Part shown: one piece after another, positions 33,324 to 45,560 of the stretch | Numbering within the stretch: the first letter of the stretch is position 1 | Layout of the letters: the number at the start of each line of letters is the position of its first letter | NCBI GenBank assembly: GCA_023213395.1 | Contig: CM041465.1 | Span: forward strand, 211,117,741 to 211,181,740 | DNA: 64,000 nucleotides | Direction: 5' to 3' | Source: Cycas panzhihuaensis | Lineage: Eukaryota; Cycadophyta | The notes under the pieces: model-generated | Told to the model about the DNA's origin: nothing | Seen by the model: only the letters and a program-made list of their open reading frames with translations | The model's database searches: none | Translations under genes and position numbers: made by a program

Positions 33324-35909
33324 TCATTGCTCGGGATAACTTCTCAAGACGTCCATGATGGACATCCTGGCAGCTACGGTGAGAAGCTCTTCAACTACAG
33401 AGAAAGGCTTACCCCTCTCTATGGGTTGGGTAAGGGGTCTCCTAAAGTCGAATTGACCGGGGCAGATGGGAATGCTCTTGGGAAGTGCAGGAATCTCCGG
33501 AGGAATGTCTTCCGAAGGAGGATCAACATCTGAGGAGTAGGCGGAGGCACCAGTTGCCTCCTTTGCGACTTGAGACCGGGTCAACGCGTAAAGGGGAGTG
33601 GTCTCAAGCATCTAGATCACCTTCTTTCCCTTGTTATGGGATCGTGAAGGTGATGGAGCACGGCGGTCAGGGGAGTGTGAAGGGGGAGATGGCCTTCGCA
33701 CACCCTTCCCTCTACCATGTGAAGGGCGAGAATCAGGGGATCTATCCCAATTCTGATTGTTCCTTTATTGAACATCACGACTACGTTTCCCATGTTTAGG
33801 GAACGGGTCTCTATGATCGGGTTGATCGAGGTTAGGCCTCGATGCCTGTCTAGGGGATGAATCGCGCAGTGGGGCATCACGTGGGTGTTATGCCCAGCAA
33901 TGTGAATCATTATGGAAACACTCCCCGTGGATGGAACACCACCTCTTCTCGAGGGGAGGATTGATCTTCCTTGCTTGAGAAGGTTGGGTGTTACCCCCTT
34001 TGGGGGGAATGGCACGAGAAGCTTGCTGAACTGGTTTATGAGAGGTCAGCGATGAAGGGGACTGGAGTTTAAGCTCCTTCATCGTGTGCTCGAATGAGCA
34101 AATAGCAAAGGTAAGAGGGTCTAAGGTCCTCTCAATTGGATGAGAGGTAGACTTGGCAAGTTGTGAAGGTTTGGTTTCCTTCGCTGGGGGAGGTGCCTCA
34201 CGACATTGTGAGGGCTTAGGAGGTTTCTTGAGTCCGGCTTGGATCTCAATGGCCTCCAACGCTAAGCACCTCGTAATCGTAGAGTTGCATGTAGTTGCCC
34301 CCATATTAAGTACTTCCACATGCACTTCGGGGCGAAGTGCATTGACGAAGAGATCCTGCTTCAACTCTTCAGGCAACGTGGCCTTGGTAGAGTGAAGGAG
34401 ATCATGAAACCATTGCACAAAGTCACGATTCATTTCATCGTGACCTTGTTTAAATGACAGGAGGGCTTTCATTCTGCTGTCGAATGGATGGGCTACGTCA
34501 AAGTAATTGACAAACTTGTCCACCAATTACTGGAATGAAGAAATGGAATGGGCAGGGAGACGGTAGAACTACTTAAGGGCGTCACCCTACAAGGATCGCA
34601 AAAATAACTTTATTAGAATGTGGTCGTAAGCCCAATAATCTATGCACGCCATAGAGAAACTACACACGTGCTCGGTTGGGTCTTGCGACGAAGTTCCGTC
34701 GAATTTGGGAACTTCAAGAGGGTGAGGCGGCAGGTTAGTCCTTAATGCCTCAACGGACAATGGCGTCGATCGGTAGTCCATGAAGGGATGTGTCCTTACA
34801 TGGGCTAAAGGATCGATGAACGGTAAAGAAACAGGAATGGATAAGGGTGGTAAACCCATCCCTCCTTGGGGAAACGCTCCTTGTTGAAAAGGGGGTTGCA
34901 GATAAACGCCTTAGAAGGGAGTCATGCTCCCTGGTGAAGGTGTGGCAACAAGAGTTGTGCTAGATGGCGGAAACGAAGGGTGAGGGATCAGGTTTTGCCC
35001 ATATGGGCCACCCGTAGGTGGCGCAACCCCATATAGTTGCAACGAGTCCGCCCCATAAGTAGGAAGATGGTTTCCCACACTTGCCCCAAGGTTGAGGCGT
35101 GTAACACAGGGGCACATAAAGGAAGGACCACGGATGGGTTACGGCGTATGTAGGAGCGGGTCCTACATAGTTGATGGCAGTGGCATTAGTAGGGCCTCGA
35201 GGCCTACTAGGAAATGCATGTGCTATGTTTGAAGGTGGCGCATTCGTTTGACTTAGAAATTGCATGCTAACCCAAGTTGGGGAAAGGACATGCCACGAAC
35301 AGGTCCTGAAGAAGTGTGATTGTGGCTAAGGATAGATGGCACAACACTTACCCTGGGACCTAGTGTAGATACGACATGGGATGAGTGTGTGCAGGTAGAA
35401 GAATCATTTGCCGTAGGAGGCACAGGTATGGATGAAGAAGATGCTATATTGCGCAGAACTTCTTCAAACCACCTAGGATGCGGTTGGCGGCGAGTTGCTC
35501 GAAAGTACTCACTAAGCGCTTCGACCACATCGGCTGGAGGGGTATCCTCGTAGCCATACAGGGTCGACGGGATCTCGAAAGTTGGGGATCCCTCAGGGTG
35601 ATCCTCGTAAGGCTCACCAGTAGGATGGTGAGCCTCGTGAGGAGACGAACCTTCTACTGCATGCGCAGAAGGATGAAACTCGGAAGGGTGAAACGGGTCA
35701 CCTGGATAGTAGATGGAATCATCACCCTCGTGGGTGGATCCAGGAATAGATGCGGGAAACTCTTGAGTTCCCGAGACCATGGTATGATAAGCCCAATCAG
35801 ACTGGTAACCTTCCATTATCGAATCAGGGTTCAATGACGGAAGGGAACGAGGCGATTGGTCTTCTAACAACAGCGGCAGACCTTGCAAGCAACGTGAGAA
35901 ACGTAGCAT
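33324..35909 (-). pseudogene. Tat2 gag
   Basis: It opens at 35909 with MLRFSRCLQGLPLLLED, 150 bases inside the primer site. The Pro/Ser-rich N-terminal part runs to about 34900 in two overlapping frames, so there is a frameshift. The gag core is at 34800-34330 (VPKFDGTSSQDPTEHV, LLSFKQGHDEMNRDFVQW). The frame 34526-33888 ends with WCSIHGECFHNDSHCWA, the zinc-knuckle-like motif with His in place of the second Cys, as in Tat1. The C-terminal block (33611-33324) has ICPGQFDFRRPLTQP and leads to the protease. Confidence 0.82.
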
Positions 35910-36062
35910 GCAATGCCTTTGTGAGTGTTGTTAGAAGAAAGCAAAAAGAGGGAAATGAAGTAAGCACGTTGGGGGCTGCCCAACTGAAATATAGAATAAG
36001 AGACTACCTAGAGGCAAGAACACCAATAAAAAGGGGAAGTAAAACTAGTTCCCTTACTAGCA

Positions 36063-36082
36063 GTTCCCTAGTATGGCCGCCA
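36063..36082 (-). other. Tat2 primer-binding site
   Basis: On the minus strand TGGCGGCCATACTAGGGA starts one base inside the LTR. See the Tat1 site for the comparison with tRNA-Arg/Asp-type sites. Confidence 0.65.
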
Positions 36083-36083
36083 G

Positions 36084-38614
36084 TGAAATTCTTGCTATGG
36101 GGTGGTGTCCCTACGTCTAACAAAAGGGTATAAAAAAGTGTAAAACTAATTAAACTAGGCAGTAAGGACTTCACCTCGTAAGGCGTCCATGCGTCGGAGT
36201 GTGGATTTGGAACTGCAGAGGTGCCTGGTTGCTTCCAGGTAGCCGTGCAAAGCGAGGCCTTCCTACCCCTCGGATGGCCGAGAAGAGGAGAAAGCGCCTG
36301 GCGCGTTGCGTCTTCTCAAGGTAATGAGAAGGCAACGAAACAGAAAGTCAAGCAAACTAACGTATAGGTGCAGGCGAAAAGGGGGTACAAGGAGGGTAGC
36401 TCGAATACAATGTAAACAATCTAACTAAGCTAAGTTAACCGATATAGGAAACAATGCAAAATAAACACACTTTCCTTTTTCTCTTTTTAATCCTTTACAC
36501 GTTCCTAACTATACAAGCAGATGTATAAAAGACAACAATGTAAAAGGGATATGCAGGGAACAAGAAGAGTACCTAGATCTAGTGCCCGAGTGGAGTGCTG
36601 CTTGTCCCTTTAAATCCTGCTGCTTTCTACTCTGTTCGTTGTGCATGCGATGCCGGTCGGTGATAGTTGTCGTAAGCAACTGAAAAGGGGCTAACTTACC
36701 TCCCCTTAAACATACAAAAGCAAAAAATGGAAAAGAAGCAAAAGTGTGAAACAATAAGGAATCCACCACACGTAAAACTAACCTGCAATAGGTTTCGTTC
36801 CATGCACCGCTCTACTAACACGAGATCCTGCAAGCAAATTATGAGAATACCTCCCTCTCGGAAGAGGGGCCACAAAATACATCGAAGATACGTACTAAAA
36901 TTAAATGGACCTACATAAATCTATACTAAGCATCAATATATAGCAAAGTAAAATGACAACATGCAATAAAGACTCCTACCACCGTACACCATAAACACAT
37001 CCAAAAAGGAAAAGAGTATAGCCTCGGAATGGCTAACTCACCCACAAAGGATCTCTACGGAACTCAGAAAGGAGAAACGGGTTGACAACAAGGTCGTAAG
37101 ACAACAAACAATAACAAAGAAGGGAGCAACGGAAAGGTTTGGGGCTTAGGTAGGGCCCAACACCAACGGATGGGATTTCTGGAACCGACGTGGCAACAGG
37201 TTGCCAGCGCTGGTTTTAACACCAAAGCTAGATTCCCCAAATTCCCTTAACCCATTTCCTAAGAAGGCATTAAAGATAAAGGGAAAGAGAATAAGGGATA
37301 GAACCCTTAGGGAGAAGGACAACAAGGGGGACAGAACCCTGCCTACCTCCCTCAAATCCTCTTTATGTTGCCCCTTTGCAACATCCAACCAAGAAAGGGT
37401 TGAGAGGGATGATTTGGAAAAAATAGTAATGCCTCAAAAGAAAAAGGGAATAGTACCAATCAAGTGCAACAACATAAAACTACACAAACTAGAATTTTAT
37501 TCATCAAAACACAAAAGAAACAAGAATAAAATAAATTGCAAGTAAAAGTAGAGAATAGCTTATTGGAGGAGAATCAAACATGAGTTTGCTATTAGGAAAT
37601 AGCAGGAATAACCAGTATATGATAAATAATAGTGGCAGATTTTTGCAAGAGTGAAGTGTAGAAATATCCTTGTAAACTTGGAGCCTTGGTAGTTGGTCCT
37701 TTTGAGGAACTTTTGGTGGAAATCTGTCTTGAAACCTTGGTCACTTGCAAGAAGATATAAGGCCTACTATAGAGAGCTGTGGGGGCAGCAATGGTCCCTA
37801 AAAATCTAGCTTGTAGCAGTGTCTTCTCCTTTGTGACAGGTTTCTGTGTATGTAGAGTATGTCTCTCTATGTGAATTTTTAGTAGAAAAGTCAGAAAAAT
37901 GGGCAAAAGATCTCAAAATCAGGAGGGAAATTTCCCTTTATCCCACATTCCTTTGTTGGTGAGCGTTGGGGATGTCGAGGCGACTCGAATCAGCGGGTGC
38001 CACGTGGCGGTTACGTGAAAAAGCGGCTGTCGCGTGGTTTTCTTTGAAATTCAAGCAGTCATCTGCGGTAAACACAGCGATCAGTGGTAAAGACCACTGC
38101 ATCACCGAGTTTGCGGTGGTACGGTCGCAACAAAAAAAAGAATAAAAACAGTAGTCATAAAGGTTTTAAAGCTATTATTAAGGGTAAAGTAAGCCTAAAA
38201 CAGCAAGGGGAAACATCCAAATGATGGGCAAGTAGCTAGAACAGTAAAACGGGTATCAACCAAGGGATTAACCGGACTTGGAGGAGACTACAACGTGAGC
38301 CAAATATTGTAAAATGGGCAGACATGACTGACTGAAACATCCTGAGAGATCGTGGAGACAATGTGGGTGGCTGTGCGCCATACGGGGTGTAGCATTCGCT
38401 GAGGAATGCCCCCGTTGTGAGTCGTCATATCTTTGATAGTGTCTTTGTAAGCACATGCAACATGATCAGGTAGAGAAGTAATGCATGCAGGCAGACATAT
38501 GTCAAGTAGTCTATACTAAATAATCTCAATCAAGCACGAGCGGGGAGAAGTGAGGACATATACCTGAACATACTTGGGTCAATGTGTCTCGAGTCCATTC
38601 GATGGTAGGAAGCA
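36084..38614 (-). repeat. Tat2 LTR (5' LTR)
   Basis: It starts TGAAATTCTTGC and ends GGAAGCA. It is 2531 bp long, against 2534 bp for the other copy. A hairpin with CAGTGGT and ACCACTG (loop aaag) lies at 38082-38099, where the other LTR has only a broken version. Confidence 0.9.
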
Positions 38615-39493
38615 ATTACTGACGAAAATGTTGAGATCTCTCCAAAGGGGCCCTCTTCAATGCATGTGAAGGGCTAGGAACATGTCCTAGCTATACCAAA
38701 GGAGAGTTGGGCGCTGGAGGAGAGGTGCAGTCTATGTGATGGTGGAGCAGCAGGGAATAACAGAGCATAGGGCGTTTTTCCTTGAGAAGCATTCAAAAAT
38801 GAGCCAAAAGATCCTAAAAATGACTTAATGAAGACTTACATACCCAACCCAAACCCTAAAACGAGCGATTAGGGCATAACTGGCGGTGAGTCAGTCATAA
38901 AACACATGGCAGTTTCACAATAAATGCGAAATTACCATGGTAAATTTTTTAAAAACAAACTTGAACAGTCGTCCCATCGTAAATTCTGCGGTACCACAGA
39001 ATTTACAGTGGTACCGCGATATTTGCGGCAGTATGTGACCAGGGGCTAAATCTGGCCCAGACAGCCAGCCTGGGCTGTGGGCCAATCACAAAAGAGGTTA
39101 ATGGGGGGCTGAGACACCTACCCGAGGGCAAACAAGCCAACAAACGAGTCCAGAAGAGCAAAAATAGGATTCAAACGATGTGGCAAGTCAACCAAACGAT
39201 GACGGGTCATCACATGGGCAGAGGTGGCACAAGCCAAATGGGTCTTGGAGTGAGTAGGGCAGAATGCAGGAAGTGGAATGGCCACCGGGGTGCCACACTC
39301 GCTGGGAATGTGCCCCCACTATAGTCGTCATAGGCTGAATAATTGTAGATGAAGACAAGATCATCTACGAGATCACAACATGTAAACATGCAACCATACA
39401 CTCATCTCAAAAGAAAGCAATGATAAGGTGAGAAGCATACCTACACTTACCTAAGTTGATAACTCTGTATCCATTCCCGGAAGCTGGGAAACA
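38615..39493 (-). repeat. Tat1 LTR (5' LTR), part two
   Basis: It continues the LTR from the break at 21661 and aligns with 2322-3179. A near-palindrome of 28 bases lies at 38979-39006, with GGTACC in its loop. Confidence 0.88.
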
Positions 39494-42400
39494 ACTATAT
39501 GTATTAATACTAGGCTATAATATAGATCCATGTAAGGTTGGAAAAAATCATCTCTTACTTTCTTCTATATTCATAACTCTCTTAATACTAATTTGATTAT
39601 GAAATAATGCTAAATGGTTTCTTGGGTCTCTAATTCTATTGTTGGGAAAATGCCCACATTGTGGCTATATTCCATATCTCTACATATCTGAATAAGGCAA
39701 TGCTCTCTATGACATTTGTCAACACCAAGCAATAATGGGTCTTAAGAGATGTGTCGATGCACTCTCAATCTTGCACATTTATTTATGGGGTCCAAAGACC
39801 CTAACATTCATCAACACCACCCATATGCTCAAATCTTTCTTGTCTATTTGTGCTTTCATCTTTATGTTGTCCATGGATACCTACATTTGGTATTAGAGTC
39901 ACATTACTCCTCTCGAGTCTCTTGTCCATTTAATGTATGCACAAATATGTGATGTCCTTTAATGGAATATTGACCTTTAGAAGTCTTGAGCATACTATGG
40001 AATGTTTATGAAGTTCATGTGATGGGTGTGTCAATTTGGGCTTGGATGAAATTGTCTCTAGTCATGCATCTATATTCATTCTAGGTATTGACTACATGTG
40101 ACATCCTTATCTATTTGAAGTGTCAAGAACTAACATTGGGCAATTGATGCATCTTTATTTTAGCATTGCATTTCATTTGCATGCATTACTAACACAATAT
40201 TCTATTACTTTATATAAACTACATGTTCATTTGCATGTATTACCCTTGCATGCAAATTGCTAGGTTTGTTTCATCTAGTTTGTTTAGTTTGCCCAATGTA
40301 TTCAATTTTATTCTATCCATTTGTTTGCATAAGTATTTTCATTTGTGTTATTTGTTATTAATCTGAGTTTGCATCTGAATACCAACATCTACTTGCCTTG
40401 AGTTGAGTACTTCCATTACATCTAATTGTGTTGAGTACCTATATTACATCACATTATGGCAATAGATATTATAGTCTTTAGGATAAATCTATGTATTTTA
40501 TCCATGGTCTCCATATACTTGAACAAGTCATATTCCACATCCATGTTTATCTTTGTATTTATGTTGATGAGTGTTTTGTAAGGTACGAGGAAAACAACAC
40601 ATATCTATGTATTTGTTTCTCACATTTTAAATCGATGTGTGGACTCAATGCATTTTTCCATCCATCTATGTTGGCTTGCATATCACCTCCATGTATTGAC
40701 AAGTCTTTAGCCATCCCCTACATCATCTATGTATCGCCTAGTTTATTTATTTAGTAAGAGAACATCTCATCACCTCTAGGGAATTGCACTTTTGCTTCTT
40801 TTATAACCTCACCTACCACCTCTCTAGTGCTAACAATCTTCACTATTGAGGATGGCCAACTTACATTCTTCACATCACTTTATCATTTTTTGTCTCTTAG
40901 TAGATATTCTAGCATCTGTATTCTTCAATCACTTATCCTTCCTCAACTTTAGTTGATCCTATTCTATTTTTATCATTTTAACCATATCAGTTAGCTCTGA
41001 ATCCATCCTTACTTTCATTGGAGCCATATGTTGAGTTGCTCTTAGTTCTCCATTTCACTTTGTAATTTATACATTTCTTATCCCACTCTTGGTTTCTTGG
41101 CACAAATTCTAGGGCCATATATCATTTTTATATATGAGTCTTAGTTATGTATTCAATCAATGGAACTTAAAACTATGGAAATAATTATTACCAAATAATG
41201 CATGAACAGATCATCCACTCCATTTAACATTTTGGATACTAATTTATAAATATGACGATGGTAATCTCAAGTTGATTCATCATGTATTTCCTTCATCCCA
41301 CACAATAACTAATAAATAGTTATATAATGCCTTCTAAAATCTATCAAAAAACTATTTCTACTACTATTCCCAACTTATTTTTGTTGGCTATATGTACTAA
41401 TACTAGGCTATAATATAGATCCATATAAGGTTGGAAAAAAATCACCTCTTAATTTCTTCTATATTCATAACTCTCTTAACACTAATTTGATTATGAAATA
41501 ATGCTAAATGGTTTCTTGGGTCTCTAATTCTATCATTAGGAAAATGCCCACATTATGGCTATATTCCATATCTCTATATGTCTAAATAAGGCAATGCTCT
41601 CTATGACATTTGTCAACACCAAGAAATAATGGATCTTAAGAGGTGTGTTGATGCATTCTCAATCTTTCATATTTATTTATGGGGTCTAAAGACCCTAGCA
41701 TTTATCAACACCACCTATATGCTTAGATCTTTCTTGTCTATTTGTGCTTTCATCTTTATGTTATCCATGGATACCTATATTTAGTATTAGAGTCACATTA
41801 CTCCTCTCGAGTCTCTTGTCCATTTAATGTATGCACAAATCTTCCATGTCCTTTAATGGAGTATTGACCTTTAGAAGTCTTGAGCATATTGTGGAATGTT
41901 TATCAAGTTCATGTGATGGGTGTGTTAATTTAGGCTTGGATGAAATTGTCTCTCGTCATGCATCTATATTTATTCTAAGTATTGACTGCATGTGACATCC
42001 TTATCTATTTGAAGCGTCAAGATTAATACTAACATTGGGCAATCGATGCATCTTTGTTTTAACATTGCATTTTATTTGCATGCATTACTAACATGATATT
42101 CTATTACTATATTATTCTATTACTATATATAAACTACATGTTCATTTGCATGTATTACCCTTGCATGTGAATTGCTAGGTTTGTTTCATCTAGTTTGTTT
42201 AGTTTGCCCAATGTATTCAATTTTATTCTATCCATTTATTTGCATAAGTATTTTCATTTGTGTTATTTATTATTAATCTGAGTTTGCATCCGAATACCAA
42301 CATCTACTTGCATTGAGTTGAGTATTTCAATTACATCTAATTGTGTTGAGTACCTATATTACATCACATCATGGCAATAGATATTACAGTCTTTAGGATA

Positions 42401-42690
42401 AATGTATGTATTTTATCCATGGGCTCCATATACTTCAACAAGTCATATTCCACATCCATGTTTATCTTTGTATTTATGTTGATGAGTGTTTTGTAAGGTA
42501 TGAGAAAAACAACACATATTTATGTATTTGTTTCTCATATTTTAAATCGATGTGTGCACTCAAAGAATTTGTCCATCCATCTATGTTGGCTTGCATATCA
42601 CCTCCATGTGTTGACAAGTCTTTAGCCATCCCCTACATCATCTATGTATTGCCCAATTTATTTATTTAGTAAGAGAACATCTCATCATCT
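39494..42690. repeat. 1.9-kb direct tandem repeat, AT-rich
   Basis: 39494-40790 aligns with 41387-42690, and 40936-41386 aligns with 1-462, so the unit is about 1.9 kb and stands twice in tandem. It was one tract before Tat1 inserted. The two frames of 87 residues at 40491 and 42406 are conserved only because the repeats are copies; I see no known domain. A primer-site-like TGGTATTAGAGTC at 39888 (decayed at 41782) and TGTTGGG at 39651 hint that the unit may come from a small LTR element. Confidence 0.8.
39888..39900 (+). other. Primer-site-like motif in the tandem repeat
   Basis: TGGTATTAGAGTC differs from TGGTATCAGAGCC by two C-to-T changes. It follows CTACAT; upstream TGTTGGG at 39651 could be an LTR start of about 235 bp. 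The second repeat copy has TAGTATTAGAGTC at 41782. Confidence 0.4.
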
Positions 42691-43370
42691 CATTTGTTTA
42701 CTTGATAACATCACACATTCACCTATTCATAATCAATATTTAATCTCCTTCATTTGTTGGCAATTATGGTTATGTCTCTATTCAGGTCAAACTATTTCCT
42801 AGTATTTGTTTACATTTGTAAATTACTAGGCATGAGGTTAAAGTCAAAGAGCACGACGTTAAGTAAAGATGTATGCAGTCTCTTTCAAGTCTTTGTAACA
42901 TAGATGACTTAATGGTGAAGACAAGTGAAGCTCTCTAGTCTCTTACACACTTAGCTTTGTAGCATCTTGAAGTGGTCAAATAAGTCATACGAAGGGTTTT
43001 ATTAGGGTCTAAGCCCAATCAAGTGGCAGTCCCATAACATAGTACTAATTATGTAGAAGTCATCTATGTAATTGAGTTAACACCTATTAAGTTTGATAAG
43101 CAACTAGAGAAATCATTATTTGAGCATATAATACTTTAAAATTTTTAATTATATTTCATATACTATTGAGTTTGTTGTGTTTTATTCCCTCTATCACATA
43201 ACCTATAGGTCACATATGGTAGCCAAGTCCCTAGAAGAATGTTTTTAAAGGGGATTACTTGCATTTTTAAAGAACCCTACATTATTTTAAGTTCCTAATT
43301 CTATTTCAATAAGCATAACTATCATATGTAGGGCTTACTTTTATATTCATCATCTTTAGTATGATCTTTA
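42691..43370. other. Unique-looking AT-rich sequence, no gene seen
   Basis: I see no ORF of note, RNA gene or repeat match inside the window. It ends at the insertion site of copia B (target CTTTA). Confidence 0.5.
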
Positions 43371-43982
43371 TGTTGAGAATACAAGGTCCCAAACTTTAAA
43401 CACCACCAAGATCTATTGCATTCTTGCAACTAGTTACAGAAATCGAAACTTAAAATTACATGCAAGTTCTAAAATCAGAGATTATACAATAACATGAAAA
43501 TGAAAGCCAAACATCACATATGCACCCAATATAACATGGTAAAACCCTAGCAATGTGCTAGGGAAACATCCACATAGGAAAGATATCGATCTTTATTGCT
43601 GTAGAATGGAGAAACTACATCTCAGTTACAGAGTGCTCTCAGGAATAACAAAACAGTCATCACCCTCATCACAGTACATTGCATTACATTACAACATAAT
43701 AAGAAAATCCCTAAAATGGGCTACATGAGAGGAACATCCAAGGCATGAATCTCAACTGTAGAATCTAGGGTATTTGTATCAGACGAGCCTAATTCTCTTT
43801 ACATTTTAATATGCTTTACATGGCTAATTTTTTGGGTCGGGGGCTATCACCCCCGAACCCCCTCTTAACGGGGGGCGTTCCACCCCCCCCTCCTTGGAAC
43901 CCCCCGAAAAAGATTATGGGGGGAAACTGTGCCAAAAACATACCAAAATTTTAGCCCAAAATTGTTGTCACAATATCCAACA
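43371..43982 (-). repeat. Copia B LTR (3' LTR)
   Basis: 612 bp; TG at 43371, CA at 43982. A G-rich inverted repeat (GGTCGGGGG and CCCCCGA) lies at 43834-43860. Confidence 0.93.
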
Positions 43983-44027
43983 ATCTCCACCTTGACAACA
44001 ATTACCATACCTTTCCTGGACCCTTCA

Positions 44028-45560
44028 TCATCTTTTCTGCAAGCCAAGAGAAGTCGAACACCATTTGAACTTCTCTAATGGTACTGATTTTGTGAATATA
44101 TCAGCACAATTATGATTGGTATGAATCTTCTTAAGTGCCACTTCACCTGCTTCCACAACCTGTCTAACAAAATGGTACTTCAGAGTAATATGCTTTGTTC
44201 TACTTTGATAAGTTGGATTCTTGGCAAAGTAAATTACACTTTGACTGTTACAAAATACCTTTATATTTTCCTGTCTCCTTCCAAGCTTAACCAATAGACC
44301 CTATAACTATATTGCTTCTTTACAAGTATGTGCTGCAATAACATATTCAACTTCCATGGTTGATAGTGCAATTGTGCTCTGTAATTTGGACATCCAACCA
44401 ACTGGACCATTTGCAAGAGTAAAAACATAACCTGAAGTAGACCTTCTTTTGTCTAAATCTCCTGCAAAGTCTGAATCGACATATCTACAAACTTGATTAC
44501 CTGTACCTCTAAAGGTGATGCAGTAGTTGCTCATGCCTCTCAAATACCAAATCACCCATTTCACTACAGCCCAATGTTCCTTTCCTGGATTTGCCATAAA
44601 CCTGCTCACTACACCGACTGCATGTGAAATATCAGGTCTTGTACATACCATGGCATACATTAAACTTCATACTGCACTGGCATAAGGCACACGAGACATA
44701 TAAGCATTTTCTTATTCACTACTAAGAATCATATTCGAAGAAAGCTTGAAGTGGGAAGCCAATGGGATACTCACTGGTTTCACATTTACCATACCAAACT
44801 TAGTTAGCACCTTTTCTACATATTTCTGTTGTGATAACCATAGCTTACCATTTTTCCTGTCTCTATGTATCTCCATGCCTAAGATTTGTTTTGTAGCTCC
44901 TAGATCCTTTATATCAAAAGTCCTAGCCAATTGAGCCTTTAGCTTATTGATTTCTTCCATGCTCTTGCTTGCAACCAGCATGTCATCAACATATAATACC
45001 AAGATAATAAATAAGACATTGTCCATAAATTTAAAGTAAACACAATGGTCATACTCATTTCTTTTGAAATTTTGGCTCTCCATGAAGGTATTAAACTTCT
45101 TGTACCACTACTTGGGTGATTGCTTCAGGCCATACAATGATTTCCTGAGCCTGCAAACAAGTCTTTTCCTACCATCTTGTACAAACCCTTCTGGTTGATC
45201 CATATAGATCTCCTCATTTAAATCTCCATGTAGAAAAGTTATTTTTACATCTAACTGCTCCAACTCTAAATCGAGAGAAGCTACCAATGCTAACAACACT
45301 CAAATTGAAACAAGCTTAATAACTGGTGAAAAGATCTCATCAAAGTCAATACCTGCTTTCTGTGCAAAACCTTTAGCCACCAGTCTTGCCCTGTATTTAT
45401 CAACCTTTCCATCAACATCTGTTTTCTTTTTAAAAACCCACTTGCAACCAACAGTCTTCCTACCATGTGGAAGTTCTACCAAGTCCCATGAATTATTTTT
45501 CTTCAAAGCATCTATATCTTCTTGTATAGCCCTTATCGACTTCTCTCCATGGATATCATC
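44028..45560 (-). pseudogene. Copia B reverse transcriptase and RNase H
   Basis: RT opens with KKNNSWDLVELPHGRKTV and CKWVFKKKTDVDGKVDKYRA, followed by LLALVASLDLELEQLDVKITFLHG and YMDQPEGF, and KSLYGLKQSP. The catalytic motif is LYVDDMLVASKS near 44990. RNase H at 44660-44028 has VDSDFAGDLDKRRSTSGY, ALSTMEVEYVIAA and ends near HNCADIFTKSVPLEKF, the usual end of copia pol. Stops interrupt at 45300, 45107, 44711 and 44306; that after KQSPK fits a CAG-to-TAG change. It lies between integrase and the 3' LTR. Confidence 0.93.

Larger units (their letters stand above)
21662..38614 (-). mobile_element. Tat2: Tat-type Ty3/gypsy element nested in the Tat1 LTR
   Basis: LTRs of about 2.53 kb (21662-24195 and 36084-38614) start TGAAATG or TGAAATT and end GAAACA or GAAGCA. 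The gene order equals that of Tat1, with gag at the high end. It is the most complete Tat in the window: gag, protease, linker, RT-RNase H, integrase, aRNH and the whole opposite-strand gene can be traced. It also carries stops throughout and a 545-bp tandem duplication in the aRNH. Since it lies inside Tat1, it is the later of the two insertions. Confidence 0.92.
463..39493 (-). mobile_element. Tat1: Ty3/gypsy LTR retrotransposon of the Tat type, with nested insertions
   Basis: The element has two LTRs of about 2.7 kb, starting TG and ending CA: 463-3179, and a second one split into 19800-21661 plus 38615-39493. Its genes read on the minus strand in the order gag, protease, linker, RT-RNase H, integrase, additional RNase H. 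A gene on the opposite strand lies between the last two. The empty site is preserved at 41380-41395 and shows a short duplication, gcta on the left and acta on the right. Two elements inserted later: a chromovirus-like element at 8992-15727 and Tat2 at 21662-38614. Every gene carries stops or frameshifts, so the copy is dead. Confidence 0.9.

Noticed and set aside
22776-37545. Conserved 114-residue frame in both Tat2 LTRs (22776 and 37201)
   Set aside because: LTRs are identical at birth, so conservation between them is no sign of coding; low-complexity, Lys/Asn-rich product.
40491-42669. Two similar 87-residue ORFs at 40491 and 42406
   Set aside because: They are the same place of the 1.9-kb tandem repeat; similarity follows from the DNA repeat, composition is not protein-like and no start or domain signal is seen.
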